Shown: positions 1 to 5,935 of the stretch, in pieces
Layout: every line of letters begins with the position of its first letter
Position numbering within the stretch: the first letter of the stretch is position 1
Assembly (NCBI GenBank): GCA_002315625.1
Contig: DCHH01000036.1
Location: 1 to 7,582, forward strand
From: Bacteroidales bacterium UBA1757
GTDB taxonomy: Bacteria > Bacteroidota > Bacteroidia > Bacteroidales > UBA1402
Length of the DNA stretch: 7,582 nt
Reading direction: 5' to 3'
Position numbers and translations under genes: made by a program
The notes under the pieces: model-generated
What the model saw: the letters and a program-made list of their open reading frames with translations, nothing else
What the model was told of the DNA's origin: nothing
Database searches by the model: none

Positions 1-151
1 AAGGTGCCTTGTATTCCTGTTTTGTATAAAACTCTGTCACCGCATTTAGAAAGAATAACATGCGAACATACTGATAATCATCTAATTATACAATATTTCG
101 GAAAATATCATACAGTTAAGCATATAAATGCTTGGAACCTTCGAAGTGAAG

Positions 152-232
152 TACGGCAGAAGGGACTCGAACCCCCACGCCTCTCGGCACCAGCTCCTAA
201 GGCTGGCGTGTCTACCATTCCACCACTACCGC
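152..232 (-). tRNA. tRNA-Leu (anticodon UAG)
   Basis: Class II tRNA read on the minus strand, decoding CUA and other CUN leucine codons. The acceptor arm pairs GCGGTAG (226-232) with CTGCCGT (153-159), using wobbles at U5-G68 and G1-U72, with A73 at 152, as expected for leucine. The D arm is the leucine-like GTGG...TAGACAC. The anticodon stem CCAGC/GCTGG encloses the loop CTTAGGA, so the anticodon is TAG at 197-199. The long variable arm has the stem GCC/GGC around GAGA, as leucine tRNAs require. The T loop is TTCGAGT; its stem GGGGG/CCCTT has two G-U pairs. No 3' CCA is encoded (A73 is followed by CTTC), so CCA must be added after transcription. It lies downstream of parC on the same strand but has its own promoter. 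Confidence 0.96.
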
Positions 233-245
233 GTACAATCGGGCG

Positions 246-276
246 CAAAGGTAATGATTTTCGGCCATTGTCCAAA
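246..276 (-). promoter_or_regulatory. Bacteroidales-type promoter of tRNA-Leu
   Basis: On the minus strand a perfect TAnnTTTG -7 box (TACCTTTG, 246-253) follows a TTTG -33 box (273-276) at a spacing of exactly 19 nt. This matches the known primary sigma-factor consensus of Bacteroides. Transcription should start near 239, about 7 nt before the mature tRNA 5' end, leaving a very short leader for RNase P. The promoter lies in the gap between the parC stop and the tRNA. Confidence 0.85.
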
Positions 277-318
277 AATAATTGGTTTGTCCCGTGAAAT
301 TCTTGGAAGCCGTCCGAA

Positions 319-3033
319 TTACTCTTCGGGGAAGAGTGAACCCTGACCTGTGATTTCGTCAATTATTTGGGTGTCGGACTTCTCTTCTATGAGTTCTTCG
401 GGCTCTTCCGGACTCTCTGTGGGTTCTTCCTCCGGTTCGGGGAAACGGATTGGATCGAGCTCATAAACCTTGTCTATCTGCCAGGTCGATACACGCTTGC
501 CACGGGCATGGAAGCTCTTGATTCCGATGAACGAATCGGCATCAATTTCCATCTTGCCACGGTAGGCGTCAGAGCCGCCGAAGACGACCTCAAGGCGGGC
601 GTAGTATGCACATGTCAGCAGCACTAACTTCGAGGCCGGGTTCTCTATAAACGTTTGTTTTTTGGTAGAAGGTTCCAGGCAGAAACGCTTCACGTACAGG
701 AAGTTCTGCTGGTCGGCGTCATATAGGACGGCTGTCCAGACCTTGCGCGGGTCAAACTTCTCGACTATCGATACATTGTCGTCGAAATGGTTGCTCAGGT
801 CGATTCCGGTTGTATAGAACTCGCCGTTGGCATTGACAACCAGTATGCGGTCTTCCGGTCCGAATTCGCCCAGGTATTCACCACGGTTGTCGTAGTTCAG
901 ACGGAGCACGTCGCGGTCGAACCACACTTCCCGTCCGCCAAGGGTCGAAACGCCGTGCTGTTTGAGGGAAATGCGATGTATCTCGTTCTTGGTCAGCAGG
1001 TTGCCCAGTGCCTGACGCCCTTTCACTGCGAGTTCACCAAAGTCGCGGTCGAACTGTACGCGCTTAATCTTGGGTCCCGGGCGCAAATAGACTCGAATCT
1101 GTTCGGCCTCGCCGTTGGGGTTGGCTGTAAAGTAGAGTATTCTCGACCCGGGCTTACCCTGAGTGATGTCGTATTCCTTGTCGCGGGTCACGCCATAGAC
1201 TGCAAAACGCTTGAAATAGGACGGGCTTCCCGGCTTGCCGTCGCGATAGACGACGTTGTAAATCGTGCGCTTGTCGTTCTTTTTGAAGACGTTGACGTAA
1301 AGGATATCCTTGCCGACGAAGACTTTGTCGCTCACCTTGAACACCTTATATATACCTGTCTTGAAAATCACTATTATGTCGTCCAGCTTCGAGCACGGGC
1401 ATATAAGTTCGTCTTTCTTGAGGGCCATTCCGACGAAACCTTCCTCGCGGTTGATGTAAAGCTTTTCGGTGGCTTCGGCGACCTTGGCCGCCTCGATAGT
1501 GTCGAACACGCGGATTTCTGTCCGTCGTGGATACTTGTCGCCGTATTTCTTTTTCAAGCCTTCGTACCAGGCTATGGTGTATTCCACCAGATGGCAGAGA
1601 TGGTTGTTGATGGTTTCAATGTCGGCCTTCATCTGCATGATGGCCTTGTCGGCCTTGTCCGAATTGAATTTCAGGATACGGGCCATCTTGATTTCCATCA
1701 GGTGGAGGATGTCGTCGCGGGTTACCTCGCGGATGAAATTTGGCTTGAAGGGCTCCAACCGCTTATCGACATGACGGATAGCGGCATCCATGTTCTTGCT
1801 CTCTTCAAACTCCCTATCCTTATAAATACGCTCTTCGATGAAGATTTTCTCCAGAGAAGCGTACATCAGGCTCTCCTGAAGTTCTCCGCGTTGTATCTCC
1901 AGTTCGCGGCGGAGCAGGTCTTTTGTCGAGTCGGCCGAATAGCAGAGCACTTCGCCCACGCTCATAAAGCAGGGCTTGTCGTCTTTGATGACACAGCAGT
2001 TGGGCGAAATGTTCACCTCGCAGTCGGTGAAGGCATACAGGGCGTCGATGGTCTTGTCGGACGAGACTCCCGGGGCCAGGTGTACAAGAATTTCCGCCGT
2101 GGCTGCGGTATTGTCATCGACTTTGCGGATTTTTATTTTGTTTTTCTCGTTGGCCTTGAGAATCGAGTCGATTATGTTGGACGTGGTCTTGCTGTAGGGG
2201 ATTTCGGTGATGGCCAGGGTCTTGTTGTCCAGCTTCTGGATTTTGGCACGGATTTTCACCACGCCGCCCCGCTTGCCGTCGTTGTAGCGGCTTACATCGA
2301 CGTATCCGCCAGTCTGGAAATCGGGATAGAGGGCAAAATCTTCCCCTTTCAGATATGCTATTGATGCATCCAGAAGTTCGTTGAAGTTGTGGGGAAGGAT
2401 TTCCGATGACAGAGTCACGGCAATACCTTTCACACCTTGCGCCAGAAGAAGCGGAAATTTTATCGGTAGGGCAATAGGCTCCTGAGCACGGCCGTCGTAT
2501 GACGACTGCCATTCCGTGGTCTTGTTGTTGAAAGCCACCTCAAGGGCGAATTTCGACAGTCGGGCCTCGATATATCGGGGAGCGGCGGCATCGTCGCCGG
2601 TCAGTATGTTGCCCCAGTTGCCCTGACAGTCAATAAGCAGTTCTTTTTGTCCTAACTGCACCAGGGCGTCACCGATGGAGGCGTCGCCGTGGGGGTGGAA
2701 CTGCATCGTGTGGCCCACGATGTTGGCCACCTTATTGTAACGGCCGTCGTCCAGACGCTTCATCGAGTACAGAATACGGCGCTGTACCGGCTTGAGGCCG
2801 TCGGCGATATGGGGAACTGAACGGTCAAGGATTACGGACGAAGCGTAGTCGATGAACCAGTTGCGGTACATACCCGTAAGGTGGCGGCTCTTGTCGGTGT
2901 CTTCCAGGTCAAGGTCGCTGAAATCGCCGCTGCCGACCTCCTGCTCCCGGGGAGTCTCTTCGTTGTCGTTTGAGGAAATTTCCTGATCCAGTTCTTCGCT
3001 TAATTCGCCGTCTATTATCTTGTCGTCGTCCAT
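319..3033 (-). CDS. parC: DNA topoisomerase IV subunit A (ParC-like type IIA topoisomerase)
   Basis: A 904-residue breakage-reunion subunit that, with a ParE partner not present in this window, passes DNA duplexes through double-strand breaks to decatenate chromosomes. An acidic extension (about 1-50) precedes the winged-helix core: DGLKPVQRRILY (78-89), HPHGD (113-117), and the catalytic tyrosine Y154 in AAPRYIEARLSK, which forms the DNA-5'-phosphotyrosine link. A tower and coiled-coil region follows (about 370-500), then a beta-pinwheel-like C-terminal domain (about 525-860) and a proline/glutamate-rich tail (864-886). The gyrase-specific QRRGGKG box is degenerate (KGRQALGN, 671-678), which favours topoisomerase IV over GyrA; both are longer or shorter in other phyla, so length does not decide. 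The ATG at 3033 sits about 23 nt after the predicted transcription start and has no Shine-Dalgarno sequence. It is divergent from glyS. The reading frame is intact. GyrA is the alternative identity. Confidence 0.88.
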   Translation of the reverse strand: MDDDKIIDGELSEELDQEISSNDNEETPREQEVGSGDFSDLDLEDTDKSRHLTGMYRNWFIDYASSVILDRSVPHIADGLKPVQRRILYSMKRLDDGRYNKVANIVGHTMQFHPHGDASIGDALVQLGQKELLIDCQGNWGNILTGDDAAAPRYIEARLSKFALEVAFNNKTTEWQSSYDGRAQEPIALPIKFPLLLAQGVKGIAVTLSSEILPHNFNELLDASIAYLKGEDFALYPDFQTGGYVDVSRYNDGKRGGVVKIRAKIQKLDNKTLAITEIPYSKTTSNIIDSILKANEKNKIKIRKVDDNTAATAEILVHLAPGVSSDKTIDALYAFTDCEVNISPNCCVIKDDKPCFMSVGEVLCYSADSTKDLLRRELEIQRGELQESLMYASLEKIFIEERIYKDREFEESKNMDAAIRHVDKRLEPFKPNFIREVTRDDILHLMEIKMARILKFNSDKADKAIMQMKADIETINNHLCHLVEYTIAWYEGLKKKYGDKYPRRTEIRVFDTIEAAKVAEATEKLYINREEGFVGMALKKDELICPCSKLDDIIVIFKTGIYKVFKVSDKVFVGKDILYVNVFKKNDKRTIYNVVYRDGKPGSPSYFKRFAVYGVTRDKEYDITQGKPGSRILYFTANPNGEAEQIRVYLRPGPKIKRVQFDRDFGELAVKGRQALGNLLTKNEIHRISLKQHGVSTLGGREVWFDRDVLRLNYDNRGEYLGEFGPEDRILVVNANGEFYTTGIDLSNHFDDNVSIVEKFDPRKVWTAVLYDADQQNFLYVKRFCLEPSTKKQTFIENPASKLVLLTCAYYARLEVVFGGSDAYRGKMEIDADSFIGIKSFHARGKRVSTWQIDKVYELDPIRFPEPEEEPTESPEEPEELIEEKSDTQIIDEITGQGSLFPEE
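321..337 (-). other. Small inverted repeat across the parC stop codon
   Basis: A perfect 7-bp stem, ACTCTTC (321-327) and GAAGAGT (331-337), with a 3-nt loop, overlaps the last codons and the stop of parC. No T-tract follows on the minus strand, so it is not a convincing intrinsic terminator. No better terminator is visible between parC and the tRNA, so read-through into tRNA-Leu is possible. Its role is unknown and it could be coincidental. Confidence 0.25.
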
Positions 3034-3062
3034 ATGTGGGCTGTTTTTGATTATTCAAGCCT

Positions 3063-3070
3063 CAAAGATA
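3063..3070 (-). promoter_or_regulatory. Predicted -7 box of the parC promoter
   Basis: TATCTTTG on the minus strand fits the Bacteroidales TAnnTTTG -7 consensus and lies 30 nt before the parC ATG, giving a leader of roughly 23 nt. No clear TTTG is found at the usual 19-21 nt upstream; that position falls inside the opposing glyS -7 box. A T-rich run at 3084-3088 is nearer than the usual spacing. Confidence 0.6.
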
Positions 3071-3091
3071 CGGAATTGGTTGGAAAAATCG

Positions 3092-3099
3092 TACCTTTG
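3092..3099 (+). promoter_or_regulatory. Predicted -7 box of the glyS promoter
   Basis: TACCTTTG on the plus strand is a perfect TAnnTTTG match and is the same octamer as in the tRNA-Leu promoter. Transcription would start near 3106, giving an AU-rich leader of about 39 nt before the glyS ATG, too short for a T-box or riboswitch. No good -33 TTTG exists at the standard distance; that position overlaps the parC -7 box on the other strand. Confidence 0.65.
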
Positions 3100-3144
3100 C
3101 CCTCTCAAAAAATATTGTAAACTGATATTTATACACTTATAACT

Positions 3145-4689
3145 ATGGCACAACAAGAAGAAGTTTTCAAGAGACTGGTTTCGCACTGCAAGGAATACGG
3201 TTTTGTATTTCCTTCGAGTGAAATCTATGATGGTCTGGCTGCCGTCTATGACTATGGCCAGAATGGTGTTGAACTGAAAAACAACATCAAGAAGTACTGG
3301 TGGGAATCGATGACCCTCATGCACGAGAACATTGTCGGCATCGACTCCAGCATTTTCATGCACCCCACCATCTGGAAGGCTTCCGGTCACGTCGATGCCT
3401 TCAATGACCCCCTTATCGACAACCGCGACTCCAAGAAGCGTTATCGTGCCGATGTGCTTATCGAAGAGCAGCTGGCAAAGATTGAAGACAAAATCAACAA
3501 GGAGGTCGAAAAGGCTGCCAAGCGTTTCGGCGAAGCTTTCGATGAGGCCAAGTTCCGCGAGACCAATCCCCGTGTCCTGGAGCATCAGGCCAAATGGAAT
3601 GCACTGCACCAGCGCTACAGCGATGCCATGAATGCCACCAATCTGGATGAGCTCAAGCAGATTATCCTCGATGAAGGCATCGTCTGCCCCATCAGCGGTA
3701 CCCACAACTGGACCGATGTGCGTCAGTTCAACCTGATGTTCTCGACCGAAATGGGCTCGACGGCTGACAGCAACATGAAGGTATATCTTCGTCCCGAAAC
3801 GGCTCAGGGTATCTTCGTCAACTATCTGAACGTCCAGAAGACCGGACGCATGAAGATTCCGTTTGGTATTGCTCAGATTGGTAAGGCTTTCCGTAACGAA
3901 ATCGTGGCCCGTCAGTTCATTTTCCGCATGAGGGAGTTCGAGCAGATGGAAATGCAGTTCTTCGTCAAGCCCGGCACCGAGCTGGAATGGTTTGACAAGT
4001 GGAAACAGACTCGTCTGAAATGGCACAAGGCTCTCGGACTGGGTGACAATAAGTACCGTTTCCACGACCACGAGAAGCTGGCCCACTACGCCAACGCAGC
4101 TACCGACATCGAATTCGAGATGCCGTTCGGCTTCAAGGAGGTGGAAGGAATCCACTCACGTACTAATTTCGACCTTAGCCAGCACGAGAAATACTGCGGC
4201 AAGAGTATCAAGTATTTCGACCCGGAGACGAACGAGAGCTATACTCCGTATGTCATCGAGACTTCAATTGGTGTAGATCGTACTTTCCTCAGCATCCTTT
4301 GCGGAACATTCGAGGAAGAGCAGCTTGAAAACGGAGAGAGCCGCGTAGTTCTGCACCTGCCCGCAACTCTGGCTCCTGTCAAGCTGGCCATCATGCCGCT
4401 TGTCAAGAAGGACGGACTGCCCGAGAAGGCCCGCGAAATCATGGACGATTTGAAGTTCAGCTTCAAGTGTCAGTATGACGAAAAGGACAGCATCGGCAAG
4501 CGCTATCGCCGTCAGGATGCTATCGGTACCCCGTTCTGCTGCACCATTGACCACGACACACTTAAGGACAACTGCGTGACGCTTCGTAACCGCGATACCA
4601 TGCAGCAGGAGCGTATTCCTATTGAAAAGCTCAAGGAAATCGTCTCAAAAGAAGTTTCGTTCACAGAGCTTCTCCGCAAGCAGATTTGA
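3145..4689 (+). CDS. glyS: Glycine--tRNA ligase, single-chain class IIa type
   Basis: Cytoplasmic enzyme charging tRNA-Gly with glycine using ATP. At 514 residues it is the homodimeric, eukaryote-like form, not the alpha2beta2 GlyQ/GlyS form of many bacteria. The N-terminal catalytic domain starts near residue 5. An inserted helical segment (about 100-170) precedes CPISGTHNW (181-189). Class II motif 2 includes FRNEIVARQF (249-258) and REFEQMEMQFF (263-273); RPETAQG (216-222) and HSRTNFDL (337-344) fit the glycine and adenylate pocket. Motif 3 is GVDRTFLSIL (376-385). The HGTP-type anticodon-binding domain occupies about 408-500 (LAPVKLAIMPLV onward). The ATG at 3145 follows an AT-rich leader without a Shine-Dalgarno sequence, usual in this phylum. 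It is divergent from parC, convergent with prs, and ends 35 nt before a strong terminator. Nothing is missing or truncated. Confidence 0.97.
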   Translation: MAQQEEVFKRLVSHCKEYGFVFPSSEIYDGLAAVYDYGQNGVELKNNIKKYWWESMTLMHENIVGIDSSIFMHPTIWKASGHVDAFNDPLIDNRDSKKRYRADVLIEEQLAKIEDKINKEVEKAAKRFGEAFDEAKFRETNPRVLEHQAKWNALHQRYSDAMNATNLDELKQIILDEGIVCPISGTHNWTDVRQFNLMFSTEMGSTADSNMKVYLRPETAQGIFVNYLNVQKTGRMKIPFGIAQIGKAFRNEIVARQFIFRMREFEQMEMQFFVKPGTELEWFDKWKQTRLKWHKALGLGDNKYRFHDHEKLAHYANAATDIEFEMPFGFKEVEGIHSRTNFDLSQHEKYCGKSIKYFDPETNESYTPYVIETSIGVDRTFLSILCGTFEEEQLENGESRVVLHLPATLAPVKLAIMPLVKKDGLPEKAREIMDDLKFSFKCQYDEKDSIGKRYRRQDAIGTPFCCTIDHDTLKDNCVTLRNRDTMQQERIPIEKLKEIVSKEVSFTELLRKQI

Positions 4690-4691
4690 GA

Positions 4692-4711
4692 AGAGTTTCT
4701 CGTGAAACTCT
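4692..4711 (+). other. Hairpin directly after the glyS stop codon
   Basis: A perfect 8-bp inverted repeat, AGAGTTTC (4692-4699) and GAAACTCT (4704-4711), with the tetraloop TCGT, begins 3 nt after the glyS stop. It is followed by an A-rich stretch and not a T-tract, so it is not itself a standard terminator. It sits 12 nt ahead of the main terminator and may protect the mRNA 3' end. Confidence 0.55.
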
Positions 4712-4723
4712 AACAACCAAAAT

Positions 4724-4761
4724 GGGGCCGACTAAAAATTGCATTTTAGTCGGCCTCTTTT
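4724..4761 (+). terminator. Intrinsic terminator of glyS
   Basis: A perfect 12-bp stem, GGCCGACTAAAA (4726-4737) and TTTTAGTCGGCC (4744-4755), has the 6-nt loop ATTGCA. It can be extended by a G-T and a G-C pair to 4724 and 4757. The run TCTTTTG follows. This is a textbook rho-independent terminator for plus-strand transcription. On the minus strand the stem also forms, but the A/T-rich run there is weaker. Confidence 0.93.
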
Positions 4762-4786
4762 GTCATTTCCCGTCATCCATTTTCCC

Positions 4787-4852
4787 CGTCATCCTGAACT
4801 TGATTCAGGATCCCTTGTTTCGATGGGATCCCGGGTCAAGCCCGGGATGACG
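4787..4852. repeat. 66-bp interrupted palindrome of two hairpin arms (REP-like)
   Basis: Two 28-nt arms (4787-4814 and 4825-4852) are inverted repeats across a 10-nt spacer and match at 22 of 28 positions. Both outer ends read CGTCAT and both inner ends ATCCC when aligned. Each arm also folds on itself: CCTGAA-CTTGA-TTCAGG at 4793-4809 and CCCGGG-TCAAG-CCCGGG at 4830-4846. All six arm differences are transitions that together preserve the three affected base pairs in each local stem. The architecture resembles REP/BIME elements or a small MITE-derived palindrome. No family assignment can be made by eye, and no transposase is nearby. Confidence 0.85.
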
Positions 4853-4906
4853 TAACAAAAAAGAGGATGACTTGCCCGGGATGACGTAACAAAAAGAGGA
4901 TGACTT
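4841..4906. repeat. Two tandem copies of a ~33-nt direct repeat
   Basis: Copy 1 (4841-4873) and copy 2 (4875-4906) are identical except for one A in an A-run (six A in copy 1, five in copy 2). Each runs from CCCGGGATGACG through TAAC, an A-run and GAGGATGACTT. The period is 34 nt. Copy 1 begins inside the right arm of the 66-bp palindrome, so the palindrome's outer edge was duplicated together with flanking sequence. Copy 2 ends inside the predicted prs terminator. Confidence 0.9.
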
Positions 4907-4917
4907 TTTAGCCACCC
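4891..4917 (-). terminator. Likely intrinsic terminator of prs
   Basis: Read on the minus strand, GGGTGGC (4911-4917) pairs with GTCATCC (4898-4904) around the 6-nt loop TAAAAA. It uses two G-U pairs that exist only in minus-strand RNA. TCTTTTTG follows at 4890-4897. The stem is 7 bp and starts about 30 nt after the prs stop. The stem's 3' half and T-tract belong to copy 2 of the local tandem repeat. Confidence 0.7.
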
Positions 4918-4947
4918 TCATTTTGATATCTGAAACTCCTTCGGATT

Positions 4948-5880
4948 CTACAGAAGATACTGAGAAGAGATTGAGCGGTTGTCATAGACACGCAGGATGG
5001 TGTCGGCGAACATGTCGGCAACGCTCAGAACGGTCACCTTCTTGCAGTCACGGTCGAATGGAATACTGTCGGTAAAGACCAGCTCAGTCAGCTTGGAATT
5101 GTTCACGCGCTCAATGGCAGGGCCTGACATCACGCAATGGGTGGCAAAACCGCGGACTGAAGCGGCGCCGTTTTCCATCATAAGGTCGGCAGCCTTGGTC
5201 AGCGTACCGGCGGTATCTACCATATCGTCAATGAGAATCACATTCTTTCCGGTTACATCACCGATAAGGCGCATTTCGGCCACCTCATTGGGCTTGTTGC
5301 GGTATTTGTGGCAGAGAACCATAGGAACACCCAGATACTTGGCGTATGAGTTGGCGCGCTTGGCACCGCCAACGTCCGGGGTGGCAACCACTAGGTTGTC
5401 CAGCTTGAGGGACTTGATGTAGGGGAGGAACACCGTCGAAGCATACAGATGGTCAACGGGGACATCGAAGAAGCCCTGAATCTGGTCTGCGTGAAGGTCC
5501 ATGGCGATGAGTCGGTCAATGCCAGCTACTGTAAGAAGGTCGGCGACGAGTTTGGCGCCGATTGATACACGGGGCTTGTCCTTGCGGTCTTGGCGTGCCC
5601 ATCCGAAGTAGGGGATGACAGCGCAGATTTTGTAGGCTGAAGCGCGCTTTGCGGCATCAATCATCAGGAGAAGTTCCATGAGATTGTCCGAGGAAGGGAA
5701 GGTTGATTGGACAAGGAATACCGTACAACCGCGGATGGATTCTTCGAACGAGACAGAAAATTCTCCGTCAGAGAAATGCTGAATGTTCATTTTACCCAGC
5801 TGATAGCCGAGTGTCTTGCAGATTTGCTCGGCCAAGTTCTGTGTCTTGCTGCCGGCGAAAACTTTTATGGGACCTTGCAT
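4948..5880 (-). CDS. prs: Ribose-phosphate pyrophosphokinase (PRPP synthetase)
   Basis: Cytoplasmic enzyme converting ribose 5-phosphate and ATP to PRPP and AMP, the entry to purine, pyrimidine, histidine, tryptophan and NAD synthesis. At 310 residues it has the usual class I length. Visible landmarks are FSDGEFSV (36-43), the ATP-contacting WARQDRK (94-100), the metal and substrate loop DLHADQIQGFF (128-138) with H130, the catalytic flexible loop HKYRNKP (191-197) with K192 and R194, and the PRPP loop VILIDDMVDTAGT (214-226). The order and spacing are those of the allosteric, phosphate-activated class I enzymes. The ATG at 5880 follows a short A-rich leader without a Shine-Dalgarno sequence. 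A good promoter lies at 5901-5932, so prs is probably transcribed apart from the GH13 gene 55 nt upstream. It is convergent with glyS. The gene is complete. Confidence 0.97.
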   Translation of the reverse strand: MQGPIKVFAGSKTQNLAEQICKTLGYQLGKMNIQHFSDGEFSVSFEESIRGCTVFLVQSTFPSSDNLMELLLMIDAAKRASAYKICAVIPYFGWARQDRKDKPRVSIGAKLVADLLTVAGIDRLIAMDLHADQIQGFFDVPVDHLYASTVFLPYIKSLKLDNLVVATPDVGGAKRANSYAKYLGVPMVLCHKYRNKPNEVAEMRLIGDVTGKNVILIDDMVDTAGTLTKAADLMMENGAASVRGFATHCVMSGPAIERVNNSKLTELVFTDSIPFDRDCKKVTVLSVADMFADTILRVYDNRSISSQYLL

Positions 5881-5900
5881 GGGAGTTTTGAATTTGTCTG

Positions 5901-5932
5901 CAAAAGTAAGGCTTTATATAGGAAAAAACAAC
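5901..5932 (-). promoter_or_regulatory. Bacteroidales-type promoter of prs
   Basis: On the minus strand the -7 box TACTTTTG (5901-5908) is a perfect TAnnTTTG match. It is preceded by a 20-nt spacer and a GTTG -33 element (5929-5932). Transcription would begin near 5894, giving a leader of about 14 nt. The -33 box is only 3 nt past the stop codon of the upstream GH13 gene. Confidence 0.8.
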
Positions 5933-5935
5933 CTT

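Noticed and set aside
1..61. Possible gene start on the minus strand at 61 (begins MLFFLNAVTEFYTK) running off the left edge
   Set aside because: Only 20 codons are visible, no TAnnTTTG promoter precedes it, and no family can be recognised; it cannot be told from chance.
118..133. 6-bp hairpin AAGCAT/ATGCTT downstream of tRNA-Leu as its terminator
   Set aside because: The stem is short and AT-rich and no T-tract follows on the minus strand, so termination is not supported.
4..297. 97-codon open frame on the plus strand
   Set aside because: It runs straight through the complement of tRNA-Leu and its promoter, which is not believable for a real protein.
787..2364. 525-codon open frame on the plus strand, antisense to parC
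   Set aside because: It lies wholly inside parC on the opposite strand, shows no recognisable domain, and has a composition expected from the mirror of GC-rich parC codons.
3055..4155. 366-codon open frame on the minus strand, antisense to glyS
   Set aside because: It overlaps the well-supported glyS and the divergent promoter region; its residues mirror glyS codons and no family is recognisable.
4762..4906. CRISPR-like array
   Set aside because: There are only two direct repeat copies with essentially no spacer, plus inverted copies of a heptamer; there are no unique regular spacers and no cas genes.
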